From positions 1 to 33,108 of the forward strand of contig SOJQ01000016.1 in assembly GCA_004376075.1 (NCBI GenBank): a stretch of DNA of 33,108 nt. Reading direction: 5' to 3'. The position numbers were made by a program, and so were the translations under genes. The stretch's first letter is position 1, and each line of letters begins with the position of its first letter. The stretch is from Dehalococcoidia bacterium. Lineage in GTDB: Bacteria > Chloroflexota > Dehalococcoidia > E44-bin15. Positions 7,711 to 15,738 of the stretch are shown in pieces. The notes beneath the pieces were generated by a model that was not told the origin of the DNA, did no database searches, and saw only the letters and a program-made list of their open reading frames with translations.

Positions 7711-9207
7711 CTAATCCCCTAAGCCACATATTTTATAGACCAGCTCCATGTCGAGGCTATGACGCACCAGCTCTGCCAGCTTCTCGTAATTTTCCTCTTT
7801 TGTGGGAAGAGGTGCTCTTGGCAATAGAGGGAGCCTTTTACCCTGGTGGAGTCGGGCGAGAAAGGCGTGTCGAAGATCGGCGTTATCGAAGAGACCGTGC
7901 AGATAGGTGCCCAGGATGTTTCCGCTTACAGCGCCATCAAGGTGGCTAATCTCTCTGTCCCCTCTCCGGGTGACCTCAAAGGCTGGCGCCATGTTACCTA
8001 TAGTCTGCCCCATGTGAATCTCGTATCCTGTTACCTCCAGCCCTTTCGTCCCCTGTAGTAAGCCCTTATCTCCGACAACCTTCGCTTTTATCTGGTAGGT
8101 GGCCTTTTCGGGTTCAAAGATAGTGACCACATTGAGCAGCCCCAATCCTCTAATGCTGCCCTTTTTGGATTCCACGCGGCGGGGATCCTCTATTCTCTTC
8201 CCCAGCATCTGGAATCCTCCACAGATGCCGATCACAGGTGTGCCAGCCTTAGCCCGCTGAATTATTGCCGAGGCTAGCCCCGTCTGCCAGAGAAGCGCCA
8301 GGTCGGCGATGGTGCTCTTGGTTCCGGGGAGGATGATGGCATCGGGTTCGCCAAGCTCATCGATGGCGGTTACGTAGCGCACATGCACCCCCTCCTCCTG
8401 CTGGAGGGGCTCAAAGTCGGTGGAGTTTGAGATGTGAGGCAGGTAGATAATGACGATCTCCACCTCTTTTCGTTCTGGCTCAATGTGGTAAATGGAGTCC
8501 TCCTCGGGAATGAGGATATGGTGGTAATAGGGGATGACGCCGACGACTGGCCTGGAGGTGATTTTCTCCAGCTGATCTAACCCGGGTTTGAGAAGAGCCA
8601 GGTCGCCACGAAACTTGTTAATGATAAAGCCTTTAATGTATTCCCTCTCCTCCTCATCGAGGAGGACCAGCGTTCCCACCAGGGAGGCGAAGACCCCGCC
8701 CTTGTCGATATCTCCTACAAGCAAAACCGGTGCCTGGGCCATTTTCGCCACCCTCATATTGACGATATCGCTCCCCTTAAGGTTTATTTCAGCGGGGCTT
8801 CCCGCCCCCTCGATAACCACAAGATCATAGGCGGAGCGAAGCTGTGCCAGCGATCCCTCAATTACCCCTAGAAGCTCAGGGGTATGGCGATAGTATTCGC
8901 CGGCAGCCAGAGTGAAGGCCGGCTTGCCCAGAACCACGATCTGGGCTCTGGCATCCTCCTCGGGCTTGATCAATATAGGATTCATTTCCACGCTGGGCTC
9001 GATCCCTGCCGCCTCCGCCTGAACCACCTGAGCCCGCCCCATCTCGCCCCCATCCCTGGTGACAAAGGAATTCAGGGACATGTTCTGCGACTTGAAGGGG
9101 GCTACCCTGAGCCCATCTTGGTGGAAGATGCGGCAGAGTGCGGCAACCACCACGCTCTTCCCCACTGAGGAGCCGGTGCCCTGGATCATCAAGGTCTTGG
9201 CGCTCAT
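7711..9207 (-). CDS. cobQ: cobyric acid synthase
   Basis: CobQ amidates four peripheral carboxylates of adenosylcobyrinic diamide using glutamine and ATP, giving cobyric acid. The 498 residues contain an N-terminal dethiobiotin-synthetase-like domain with P-loop QGTGSSVGKS (9-18) and a C-terminal glutamine amidotransferase domain with nucleophile Cys329 in GICGGFQMLG and a histidine in YLHGLFDN near residue 440. The organism shows no ring-building genes here, so the enzyme probably acts on salvaged incompletely amidated corrinoids. It overlaps cobU by ATGA. Confidence 0.94.
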   Translation of the reverse strand: MSAKTLMIQGTGSSVGKSVVVAALCRIFHQDGLRVAPFKSQNMSLNSFVTRDGGEMGRAQVVQAEAAGIEPSVEMNPILIKPEEDARAQIVVLGKPAFTLAAGEYYRHTPELLGVIEGSLAQLRSAYDLVVIEGAGSPAEINLKGSDIVNMRVAKMAQAPVLLVGDIDKGGVFASLVGTLVLLDEEEREYIKGFIINKFRGDLALLKPGLDQLEKITSRPVVGVIPYYHHILIPEEDSIYHIEPERKEVEIVIIYLPHISNSTDFEPLQQEEGVHVRYVTAIDELGEPDAIILPGTKSTIADLALLWQTGLASAIIQRAKAGTPVIGICGGFQMLGKRIEDPRRVESKKGSIRGLGLLNVVTIFEPEKATYQIKAKVVGDKGLLQGTKGLEVTGYEIHMGQTIGNMAPAFEVTRRGDREISHLDGAVSGNILGTYLHGLFDNADLRHAFLARLHQGKRLPLLPRAPLPTKEENYEKLAELVRHSLDMELVYKICGLGD

Positions 9208-9761
9208 TTCTCGTCCTTCTTGCCTAGCGCCTTGAGTTCCATGGGAAGGCCTGCAATCATCATGTAGACCTTATCGGCGCGCTCGGCGATAAATTGATTG
9301 GCTTTGCCCAGGAGGTCGCGGTAAGCCCGCCCCGAGGGATATGGAGGAACCAGCCCCATGCCCACCTCGTTGGAGACGATAATGAGGCTGGCGTTTTTTC
9401 GCTCTAGGAGCTGGTTTAATTCATTGGCTATTTCGCTTTCTAAAGCGGCTAGGTCTTCGGGGTCATCGGCATTTTCCATAAAGTTCGAAATAAGGAGAGT
9501 GAGGCAATCTAGGATTACCACATCGGCATCCCCGATGTGCTCTCTTATCGCTTCGGCGACATGTTTGGGGGCTTCCAGGGTTCGCCAGGTGCTGGGGCGG
9601 GCCTTCTTATGAATCTCGATGCGGCGGCGCATCTCTTCATCCATAGCCACCAGAGGGGCAACGAAGAGCACCCTCTCGCTAAGGCTATCAGCTAGCCTCT
9701 GGGCAAAGCGACTTTTCCCGCTCCTGGCGCCGCCTAAAATGAGGATAATTTCCCTCTTCAC
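9204..9761 (-). CDS. cobU: adenosylcobinamide kinase / adenosylcobinamide-phosphate guanylyltransferase
   Basis: CobU phosphorylates adenosylcobinamide and then attaches GMP, giving AdoCbi-GDP for nucleotide-loop assembly. The P-loop ILGGARSGKS lies near the N-terminus. The segment around IEIHKKARPSTW carries the histidine expected to take the guanylyl group, and VILDCLTLLISN and SNEVGMGLVP follow. I choose a GTG start ending at 9761, giving 185 residues: AGGAGG at 9768-9773 lies 6 bases before it and overlaps the cobS stop. The longer ATG form (to 9788) would overlap cobS by 17 bases and lacks a comparable ribosome site. Confidence 0.92.
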   Translation of the reverse strand: MKREIILILGGARSGKSRFAQRLADSLSERVLFVAPLVAMDEEMRRRIEIHKKARPSTWRTLEAPKHVAEAIREHIGDADVVILDCLTLLISNFMENADDPEDLAALESEIANELNQLLERKNASLIIVSNEVGMGLVPPYPSGRAYRDLLGKANQFIAERADKVYMMIAGLPMELKALGKKDEK

Positions 9762-9771
9762 TTCGACCCTC

Positions 9772-10515
9772 CTAGAGGTAGCCTCCATAGATAAGGGGAA
9801 CTAGAATTAGCACCAAAACCTCGATCACCTCATTGATCGCCCCATAGGTGTCACCAGTAAGTCCACCCAGTCTCCTTTTCAAAAAGATTGCCATTATTAT
9901 GGCGACAAGCCAAATTCCCGCCATCAGTGCCAAGCCCAATAGCTTCATTAGAAGCACTGATATTGCCAGGGCAATCAATGTCGCTATGGTCATACTCTGC
10001 CAGTTCGCCTGCTCCTTGAAGATTTGCCCTATGCCTTCCCTTCTGGCGGAGGGATAGGCGAAGACGGCATAGACTATCGCCCAACGACTGAGAGTGGGCA
10101 TGAGGAGAAGGGCAGCCATCCTAAAGGCAGCTGGCACAAAGATTAAGGAGATGCTCTTGACCAGGAGCAGGGAGCACGCCCCTACCACCCCAAAACCTCC
10201 CGCTCTGCTATCATGCATAATCTCCAATCTCTGCTGCGGCGACCTACCGGCAGCCATGCCATCGCAGGTATCGATAAAGCCATCGAGGTGATTGGCCCCG
10301 GTGAGAAGGATCAAAGCTACGATGATTAATACGCTCCCCAAGGCCATGGGCAAGAACAGAGCGAAAAGGCGGTCTAAACCGTATAACGCCCCTCCTAACC
10401 CCAGCCCGATAAGGGGGAAATAGACCAGGGATCTGCCGATCTCCATTGGGGTGGCCTCCCGCCGCAGGGGGGAGGGGATTACGGTCAGAAACTCAAGTGC
10501 TGCCAGAAAACCCAT
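9772..10515 (-). CDS. cobS: adenosylcobinamide-GDP ribazoletransferase (cobalamin synthase)
   Basis: CobS is the membrane enzyme that joins AdoCbi-GDP with alpha-ribazole (or its phosphate) to form cobalamin. The 247-residue protein is strongly hydrophobic, with about six to seven membrane segments. The family motif HLDGFIDTCDGM lies at about 76-87, followed by RLEIMHDSRAGGFGV (about 96-110), which holds the acidic metal-binding residues. A late GLTGDTYGAINEV segment near residue 220 is also typical. It sits 72 bases after cobT and directly before cobU, the three genes that assemble the lower loop. Confidence 0.94.
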   Translation of the reverse strand: MGFLAALEFLTVIPSPLRREATPMEIGRSLVYFPLIGLGLGGALYGLDRLFALFLPMALGSVLIIVALILLTGANHLDGFIDTCDGMAAGRSPQQRLEIMHDSRAGGFGVVGACSLLLVKSISLIFVPAAFRMAALLLMPTLSRWAIVYAVFAYPSARREGIGQIFKEQANWQSMTIATLIALAISVLLMKLLGLALMAGIWLVAIIMAIFLKRRLGGLTGDTYGAINEVIEVLVLILVPLIYGGYL

Positions 10516-10587
10516 TGTTTTCGCCTTTTTCGCCCTATTTGTGGCTTTCTCTCGGGTCGCTGTGGGTCATTGCTCCTCGGCTGATAG

Positions 10588-11649
10588 TTATTTCAGTTTA
10601 TTATTGGCCTCGGCGACCCCGGCCTCGGCGAAGGTAGCCATCTCTGCCAGGGTCCTCAGGGCTGCCTCAATAATAAAGATCGCTAGCGCAGCCCCTGTCC
10701 CCTCGCCCAGCCTCATCTCTAGGTCGAGCAGAGGTTCGAGTCCTAGGTGTTTAAGGGCGACCCGGTGTCCCCTTTCCGCTGAGATGTGCCCCGCGATGAG
10801 GAAGTCGCCCAGCTTTGGTGCCATTCTGGTGGCGATGAGCGCCGCCGCCCCGGAGATGAAGCCATCGATGACGATGGGGATGCGATGCCTCGCTGCCCCG
10901 ATCATCACCCCCACCAGCCCCCCGATCTCAAAGCCGCCCACCTTTGCCAGCACATCGAGGGGATCGGCGGCATCGGGCTGGTTGACCCTGAGCGCCCTTT
11001 CTATGACCTTCACCTTATGTCTTAGCTGTCTATCGCCTATCCCGGTGCCCCGTCCGGCGACCTTTGCCACCGACTCCCCGGTGATGGCAGCGGTGATGGC
11101 ACTTGAGGCGGTGGTATTTCCGACGCCCATGTCGCCGCTGCCCACAATGTCCAGCCCTTTTTCGAGCTCCCCTTCCAAAATCTCAATACCCGCCTCTATG
11201 GCCTGAAGCGCCTCCTCCCGGGTCATCGCAGGCCCCCGAGCCATATTGCGTGTCCCGTAGGCAACCTTTCTGGAGACCAGGCTTGAATGGGGCTCAAGGT
11301 CAGTTCTCACCCCCATGTCAACAACCACCACCCGAGCGCCCACCTGTCGCGCCAGAACATTGATGCCAGCGCCACCATGAAGGAAATTTTGAACCATCTG
11401 GGCGGTGACCTCTTGAGGGAACAGGCTTACCCCTTCAGCCACTACGCCATGATCGGCAGCCATGGTCACGATGGCTTTATGCTCAAGCCTGGGTATTGCC
11501 TGGCCCCTGATCCCGGCCACCTTAATGGAAAGCTCCTCCAGCCTTCCCAAGCTCCCCTGGGGCTTGGTCAGATTGCTCTGTCGCTGTCGGGCGGCGCTCA
11601 TTGCCGCCTCATCCAAGGGCTTGATCTCCTGAATCGTCTCTAGGTACAT
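10588..11649 (-). CDS. cobT: nicotinate-nucleotide--dimethylbenzimidazole phosphoribosyltransferase
   Basis: CobT activates the lower-ligand base (typically dimethylbenzimidazole) to alpha-ribazole phosphate using nicotinate mononucleotide. About 353 residues. Landmarks are TKPQGSLGRLE (near residue 30), VTMAADHGVV (about 60-70), GDMGVGNTT (about 172-180) and the catalytic glutamate in EMATFAEAGV near the C-terminus. The ATG ending at 11649 is preferred because AAGGA lies 8 bases before it; an ATG three codons upstream has no spaced ribosome site. The starting base is not made by genes seen here, so it may be taken from salvaged cobamides or the surroundings. Confidence 0.93.
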   Translation of the reverse strand: MYLETIQEIKPLDEAAMSAARQRQSNLTKPQGSLGRLEELSIKVAGIRGQAIPRLEHKAIVTMAADHGVVAEGVSLFPQEVTAQMVQNFLHGGAGINVLARQVGARVVVVDMGVRTDLEPHSSLVSRKVAYGTRNMARGPAMTREEALQAIEAGIEILEGELEKGLDIVGSGDMGVGNTTASSAITAAITGESVAKVAGRGTGIGDRQLRHKVKVIERALRVNQPDAADPLDVLAKVGGFEIGGLVGVMIGAARHRIPIVIDGFISGAAALIATRMAPKLGDFLIAGHISAERGHRVALKHLGLEPLLDLEMRLGEGTGAALAIFIIEAALRTLAEMATFAEAGVAEANNKLK

Positions 11650-11664
11650 TGCTACCATCCTTCT

Positions 11665-12765
11665 TTATTTTTCATAGCCAAGAGGGGTTATCTCCTTAAT
11701 GGCGGTGATCAGCTTTCGACAATCGGGCAGCGGGCGCGGCGCAATACGGATATACTCCGGTAAGCCGAAAGAGGTGCAATCTCGCACCAAAATTCCTCGC
11801 TCAAGCAAAGCACGACGAAACCTTTTGGCGTCCCCTACCTCGACCAAAAAGAAATTAGCCTGGGAGGGCAATGGCTGCAAACCAAGCTCAGCGAGTTCCT
11901 TTATTAGAAAGTCTTTCAGGTGCTGGATACCGACTTTGCACTTCCTCATATATTTCTTGTCAGCTAGAGCAAGGATTCCTGCTCTCTGAGCCACGACATT
12001 GACATTCCAAGGGGGGCAAACCTTACGTAGGTTGGCGATGATCTGCTGCTGGGCAATGGCATAGCCCAAACGCAGCCCAGCTAGGGCATGGCTCTTGGCC
12101 AGGGAGCGCAGGACGAGCACATTGCCCCGCTGAATAATGTCCAGCGACGACCAAGCATTATCGACAAAGGCGATATAAGCCTCATCCAGGATGAGGAGGC
12201 TATCCTCACAAGCTACTAGGATCTGCTCTATTTCCTCCCTCGCCAAATATTGTCCGGTAGGATTATTGGGGTTGCATAGAAAGATCCCTTTTGGGCAGTG
12301 GCGTCGGATTAAGTTCACCGTCTCCGTTACCTGTAGCCTGAAGCTTTGTTGCGCCGTTAAGCGTTGTTTAAGCACCCCAGAGCCGACCAGTTGGCAGGCG
12401 ACCTCGTACTCGCCGAAGGTGGGCTCGACGATCAGCACCAGGTCTTGAGGCCCAAAATAGGCCTGGGCGACAAGTCGAATAAGCTCTACCGAGCCGCTGC
12501 CAACCAGGATGTCTTCCGGTGCTATGCTCAGTTCCTGCGCCAGGCACTCCCTTAATTCCGTAGCCTCAGAATCAGGGTAAAGGGCGATGGGTAACGAGGT
12601 CAAAGCCTCCCTTACCCCAGGTGGCGCACCGAAGGGATTGGTGCTGACGCTGAAGTCAACGACGTCCCCGGCGGCGAGGCCAAATTTCTTCAGCTCAGCG
12701 TAATCTGGACCGCCGTGGGGGCAAGGGGATAGATTTTCAACTTCTGACCTAGGAGACAAAGGCAA
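11665..12765 (-). CDS. cobD: PLP-dependent aminotransferase fold protein, CobD-like threonine-phosphate decarboxylase (HisC relative)
   Basis: This is a class I/II aminotransferase-fold protein of about 366 residues. Landmarks are VDFSVSTNPFGAPPGV near the start, VGSGSVELI, FLCNPNNPTGQ and the PLP-lysine segment LRSLAKSHALAGLRLGYA. In cobalamin operons such HisC-like proteins are usually L-threonine-O-3-phosphate decarboxylases, supplying aminopropanol phosphate to CbiB. Here the gene follows cbiB directly, which supports that reading; histidinol-phosphate aminotransferase is the alternative. The start is uncertain. I prefer a TTG ending at 12765, with GAGGTGG 6 bases upstream, over the longer TTG form to 12783. 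Either overlaps the end of cbiB. The name cobD follows Salmonella usage; other species call it cobC. Confidence 0.8.
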   Translation of the reverse strand: MPLSPRSEVENLSPCPHGGPDYAELKKFGLAAGDVVDFSVSTNPFGAPPGVREALTSLPIALYPDSEATELRECLAQELSIAPEDILVGSGSVELIRLVAQAYFGPQDLVLIVEPTFGEYEVACQLVGSGVLKQRLTAQQSFRLQVTETVNLIRRHCPKGIFLCNPNNPTGQYLAREEIEQILVACEDSLLILDEAYIAFVDNAWSSLDIIQRGNVLVLRSLAKSHALAGLRLGYAIAQQQIIANLRKVCPPWNVNVVAQRAGILALADKKYMRKCKVGIQHLKDFLIKELAELGLQPLPSQANFFLVEVGDAKRFRRALLERGILVRDCTSFGLPEYIRIAPRPLPDCRKLITAIKEITPLGYEK

Positions 12766-13673
12766 GATACACCACCTCGACAAGGAAGCAGAGCAGACCC
12801 CAGAGGAGTGCTGTGATCCCCATTATTCTTAATGAAGCGTCGATAGTTTCTGGGAGCAGGAGGCTATTGGCATCACCGAGTATATAATGCCCCTTTTTCT
12901 CCAGCTGCACATCTAGCGCTCCAGCAGCTGCGCTCATCGTCCACCCGGCATTGGGACTCTCAGTCTTGGCATGGTCACGAAGGATGACCCGGAAAGTGGC
13001 TAAGAAGCGCTTTCCCAATAGAAAAGCAGCTACCGCCATCATCAGGCTGGTAAGCCGCGCTGGGAGGAAGTTTAAAGCATCGTCCAGTCTGGCCGCAAAT
13101 TTGCCCAAGTGCTCATATTTCCCATGATAGCCAATCATAGCATCAAAGGTGTTGACCACTCTATAGGCGATAGCTCCCGGTAGGCCAAAGAGTATGAAAT
13201 AGAATAAAGGGGAAACAAAGCTATCACAGGTATTCTCAGCCACCGATTCCACAGTAGCCGAGACCAGCAATGGCTTATCGAGCCCGCTGGTATCACGGCT
13301 CACCAAGGAGCGCATGGCAGCGCGTGCCCGAGGGAAATTATCGGCTATCAGCAACCCCTTGACCTCATGGGCAACCCTCCTCAGCTCCCTAATCGAGAAA
13401 GTTGATTTGAGCACTAAAGCACCCACTATGATATAGGCTGCTTGGCTCAGCTCCCTGAGATAAGCTAGGAGAAAATAAATGGGTATAGCAAAAAAACCAA
13501 TGGCAAGCAAAACCGCCCCAGCGCCGTAAATTAGCTGAGCAATCGAGCCCCTGCCACGGGTGAGCCTTTCGATAAGGGATGTAAACTTACCCATCCAGAC
13601 TACGGGATGCAAAATAGAGGGTGGCTCGCCAAAGACAAGATCGATGGCAATGGCAAGGATTAGAAAAGTACAT
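12749..13673 (-). CDS. cbiB: adenosylcobinamide-phosphate synthase with an apparent 5' frameshift
   Basis: CbiB attaches the aminopropanol (phosphate) arm to adenosylcobyric acid at the membrane. From 13612 downward the frame encodes 287 residues beginning HPVVWMGKF, a family motif, with several membrane segments and motifs such as VAENTCDSFVSPLFY and DALNFLPARLTSL. The frame upstream of 13612 still encodes perfect CbiB N-terminal sequence (ILAIAIDLVFGEPPSILHP), but without a usable start codon, back to the cbiZ stop. An ATG at 13671-13673 lies one base out of frame. Removing one base from the TTTT run (plus-strand positions 13664-13667) would give a normal start MYFLILAIAIDLVFGEPP. So either the run carries an extra base (real or assembly error), or translation starts late at TTG 13612 and loses the first helix. 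Confidence 0.85.
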
Positions 13674-13690
13674 GCTCCATGCCACCGCTT

Positions 13691-14425
13691 TCAACCAAAG
13701 TCCTCTTTCTGATGCTTAAGGATAGCCTCCTTTGTAGCTGCCGTCACCGCCTTGGCCAGCAACTCTCCCATCTTAGCGTGCCCACCCATATAGTGGATTT
13801 TGGCACCTACCCCTGATACAATCATTACATTATCAGTCCCTGTCCCTGTGGCTTGATATTGCGGGCTATAAGAGCTTCTTACATCCAGATCCTGGAGTGC
13901 TACTATCTTTGCCTCAGTAGCAGTAATTATCGATCGAACCATAGCTCCTTCAGATAGGGAAGCATTGGTCAAAGCTATGATATTTATAGTTCCCAGCGCC
14001 TCAAATTTGCCATCCCTTTCTAAGTGGTGCCCCTCATCCACGCCTATTCTTAGAGCATTAGACATAACCCCAGCGGTGACGACGGCACAAATCCTGAACT
14101 CGGCAAAGCGCTCCTCTCTGACGGCGAAATCATCAATATCTACGCCTGTAGAGAGGAAGGCGACCTCCTGCGGAGAAAGCCCCAGATCGGCAAGCACGCT
14201 ATCTAAGTAGAGCTGCCAATCTCGATGCAGGAGATTCCAGAGCTGAGGGGGATTGGAATTATTACATACCACCCTCGCCTGCTTAAATCCCTCCCTGGAA
14301 CTTAGGACCAGTCTTGGTTGAGAGAAGATTATGAGCAGGGTCTTTATCGGGACGCCTTGATATTGGTGGTAAACCACCTCAGCTTTTGCCTCTTCAAACT
14401 GCCAAGAGATCTCTTTCCTTGTCAT
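13691..14425 (-). CDS. cbiZ: adenosylcobinamide amidohydrolase
   Basis: CbiZ cuts the aminopropanol-containing arm from adenosylcobinamide, returning adenosylcobyric acid so that a new lower loop can be built. The 244-residue protein shows the family segments FLSTGVDIDDFAV (about 90-102), AVVTAGVMSNALRIG (about 114-128), IIALTNASLSEGAM and, near the C-terminus, ATGTGTDNVMIVSG. CbiZ is common in archaea and occurs in some bacteria that remodel unsuitable cobamides. GGAG lies 7 bases before the ATG. It sits between btuF and cbiB in the riboswitch operon, so its product can go straight to CbiB. Confidence 0.9.
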   Translation of the reverse strand: MTRKEISWQFEEAKAEVVYHQYQGVPIKTLLIIFSQPRLVLSSREGFKQARVVCNNSNPPQLWNLLHRDWQLYLDSVLADLGLSPQEVAFLSTGVDIDDFAVREERFAEFRICAVVTAGVMSNALRIGVDEGHHLERDGKFEALGTINIIALTNASLSEGAMVRSIITATEAKIVALQDLDVRSSYSPQYQATGTGTDNVMIVSGVGAKIHYMGGHAKMGELLAKAVTAATKEAILKHQKEDFG

Positions 14426-14478
14426 CAGATCGCTCCATCTGGGTAAAGTAGCAAGCGGGATCCCACTTCTTCAAACAT

Positions 14479-15390
14479 TCAACCCCCCTCCTGGAATAGT
14501 TCGAGATGGATCATCCTCGCCATCTCCTCCAGAGCATCGACGATGCGAGGGCCTCCCCGGCTGGTCAGGTCACCATCGATAGGGTAGATTCTTCCTGTCC
14601 TGATGGCTGTAGTTTGGCTCCAGCCAGAGAGTTCCTCGAAGTCTGGGACATCCACCGTACCATGGCAGTCGTCGAAGATGATGATCTCTGGGTCAGCGTT
14701 GACCAATGCCTCGAGGCTGAATTGTGTCCATTGGCCTGCTGTTGCTGCTATATTCTCACCCCCGGCTAAGCCGATCAAGGCATCAATAAAAGAGCCTTCC
14801 CCGGCCGTCCAAGGCTTGGTAGGGTCGGAGGCATCAATCACATAAAACACCCTTGGTTTTGGGGCATCCCCGGTCTCGGCAACAATGGAGTCGATGCGTT
14901 GCGTCATATCGCTCACCAGTTGTGCCGCTCCCTCCTCTGTGCCCGTGATCTGCCCCATCAACTCAATATTGGCAAAAATACCGTCGATGTCCTTGGCGTT
15001 GAAGACAACCACCGCCAATCCTTTGCTCTCAAGCTGGGATACCAGGTCGGGGTAGTGAATGTTGGCAGCCAAGATAAGGTCAGGCTCCAGATCGATAATC
15101 CTTTCCAGGCTGGGCGTGGAAAAACCACCAACCTTGTCCTTAGCCAGCGCCTCGTCGGGATAGTCGCAGTAGTCGGTCACCCCCACCACCCTATCCCCCA
15201 GATCGAGGGCAAACAGAACCTCGGTGATGCCAGGCCCTAGGGAAACAATACGTTGAGGAATCTCCTCTATATTGACGGTCCTTCCCATATCATCGGTTAT
15301 TGCGCCTGGCCCAGGAGTTGGAGGGGTACAAGCTATCACTAAAGCAAGCACTAAGGTCGAAAAAAGCAAAATCAAAGCAAGCCTTTTCAT
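14479..15390 (-). CDS. btuF: corrinoid-binding lipoprotein of the ABC importer
   Basis: This is the substrate-binding component, about 303 residues. A lipoprotein signal (KR, then a hydrophobic run, then the lipobox VIAC near residue 20) is followed by a short Thr/Pro-rich linker. The binding domain has the periplasmic-binding motifs PQRIVSLGPGITEVLFALDLG, written here as PQRIVSLGPGITEVLF, then GDRVVGVTDYCDYP and LEPDLILA. I chose the ATG ending at 15390 because AAAGGAG lies 6 bases upstream and because it gives a proper signal peptide; the longer frame to 15417 runs into the terminator. It is the first gene after the cobalamin riboswitch, fitting control by cobalamin level. Confidence 0.92.
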   Translation of the reverse strand: MKRLALILLFSTLVLALVIACTPPTPGPGAITDDMGRTVNIEEIPQRIVSLGPGITEVLFALDLGDRVVGVTDYCDYPDEALAKDKVGGFSTPSLERIIDLEPDLILAANIHYPDLVSQLESKGLAVVVFNAKDIDGIFANIELMGQITGTEEGAAQLVSDMTQRIDSIVAETGDAPKPRVFYVIDASDPTKPWTAGEGSFIDALIGLAGGENIAATAGQWTQFSLEALVNADPEIIIFDDCHGTVDVPDFEELSGWSQTTAIRTGRIYPIDGDLTSRGGPRIVDALEEMARMIHLELFQEGG

Positions 15391-15415
15391 TGGAGCTCCT
15401 TTCAAAAGAGTAAAC

Positions 15416-15448
15416 AAAAAAATCCCCTCGCTCTGCAGAACGGGGGAT
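15416..15448 (-). terminator. intrinsic terminator of the cobalamin riboswitch
   Basis: Reading the minus strand, ATCCCC (15443-15448) pairs with GGGGAT (15422-15427) around an inner region where CGTTCTGCAGAGCG can also fold, and a run of seven T residues follows. It lies between the riboswitch aptamer and the btuF start, so it is the likely expression platform: ligand binding favours termination. Confidence 0.85.
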
Positions 15449-15495
15449 ACATTACTTGATGCTTCCCACCCCCTTTCTCCGCGGAGGTTTCAGGG

Positions 15496-15620
15496 AAACC
15501 AGAGGCTGGTGTTCTGACTTCGCCGAATTATTCGGAGTCACAGTAGGCGGGACTGTGCCGGATTCTCACCGGTCTTGCCTTCCATTTAAGCCCTCGCTCG
15601 CGCTCGGGCACCTCTGGGTT
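15496..15620 (-). ncRNA. cobalamin (B12) riboswitch
   Basis: On the minus strand the aptamer holds the hallmarks of the cobalamin riboswitch in order: AGGTGCC near the 5' end, ACCGGTGAGAATCCGGCACA, then GTCCCGCCTACTGTGA, and finally AAGTCAGAACACCAGCCT. The outer P1 stem pairs AACCCAGAGG (15611-15620) with CCTCTGGTTT (15496-15505). A hairpin CCGAATAATTCGG lies between the conserved core and the AGTCAG motif. It has its own promoter upstream and a terminator downstream and controls the ten-gene corrinoid uptake and salvage operon. Confidence 0.95.
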
Positions 15621-15638
15621 CACTATTAAGTTTTGCTT

Positions 15639-15667
15639 AGTATAGCATACCTGGGGGCAAAGGTCAA
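15639..15667 (-). promoter_or_regulatory. sigma70-type promoter of the riboswitch operon
   Basis: On the minus strand TTGACC (15662-15667), a 17-base spacer and TATACT (15639-15644) form a near-consensus promoter. The expected start is near 15632, about 12 bases before the P1 stem of the riboswitch. Confidence 0.8.
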
Positions 15668-15679
15668 TATCAAATTGCC

Positions 15680-15708
15680 TTGACACTGCCCCCAAACTCA
15701 GTTATTAT
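15680..15708 (+). promoter_or_regulatory. sigma70-type promoter for the acyl-CoA cluster
   Basis: A perfect -35 TTGACA (15680-15685), a 17-base spacer and TATTAT (15703-15708) lie 30 bases before the first crotonase gene. Its -35 box is only 12 bases from that of the divergent riboswitch promoter. Confidence 0.75.
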
Positions 15709-15738
15709 CGGCGCAAGCCTTCCTTTCGGGGATTTGCT

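Noticed and set aside
10451-11206. Plus-strand frame of 251 codons rich in Ser, Pro and Ala
   Set aside because: It is antisense to cobT and the start of cobS, with low-complexity composition typical of shadow frames.
13610-14425. cbiZ and cbiB as one protein read through an in-frame TGA (selenocysteine or recoding)
   Set aside because: No selenocysteine-type insertion hairpin was seen, and the intervening codons fit better as a cbiB N-terminus with a one-base frameshift after a normal ATG.
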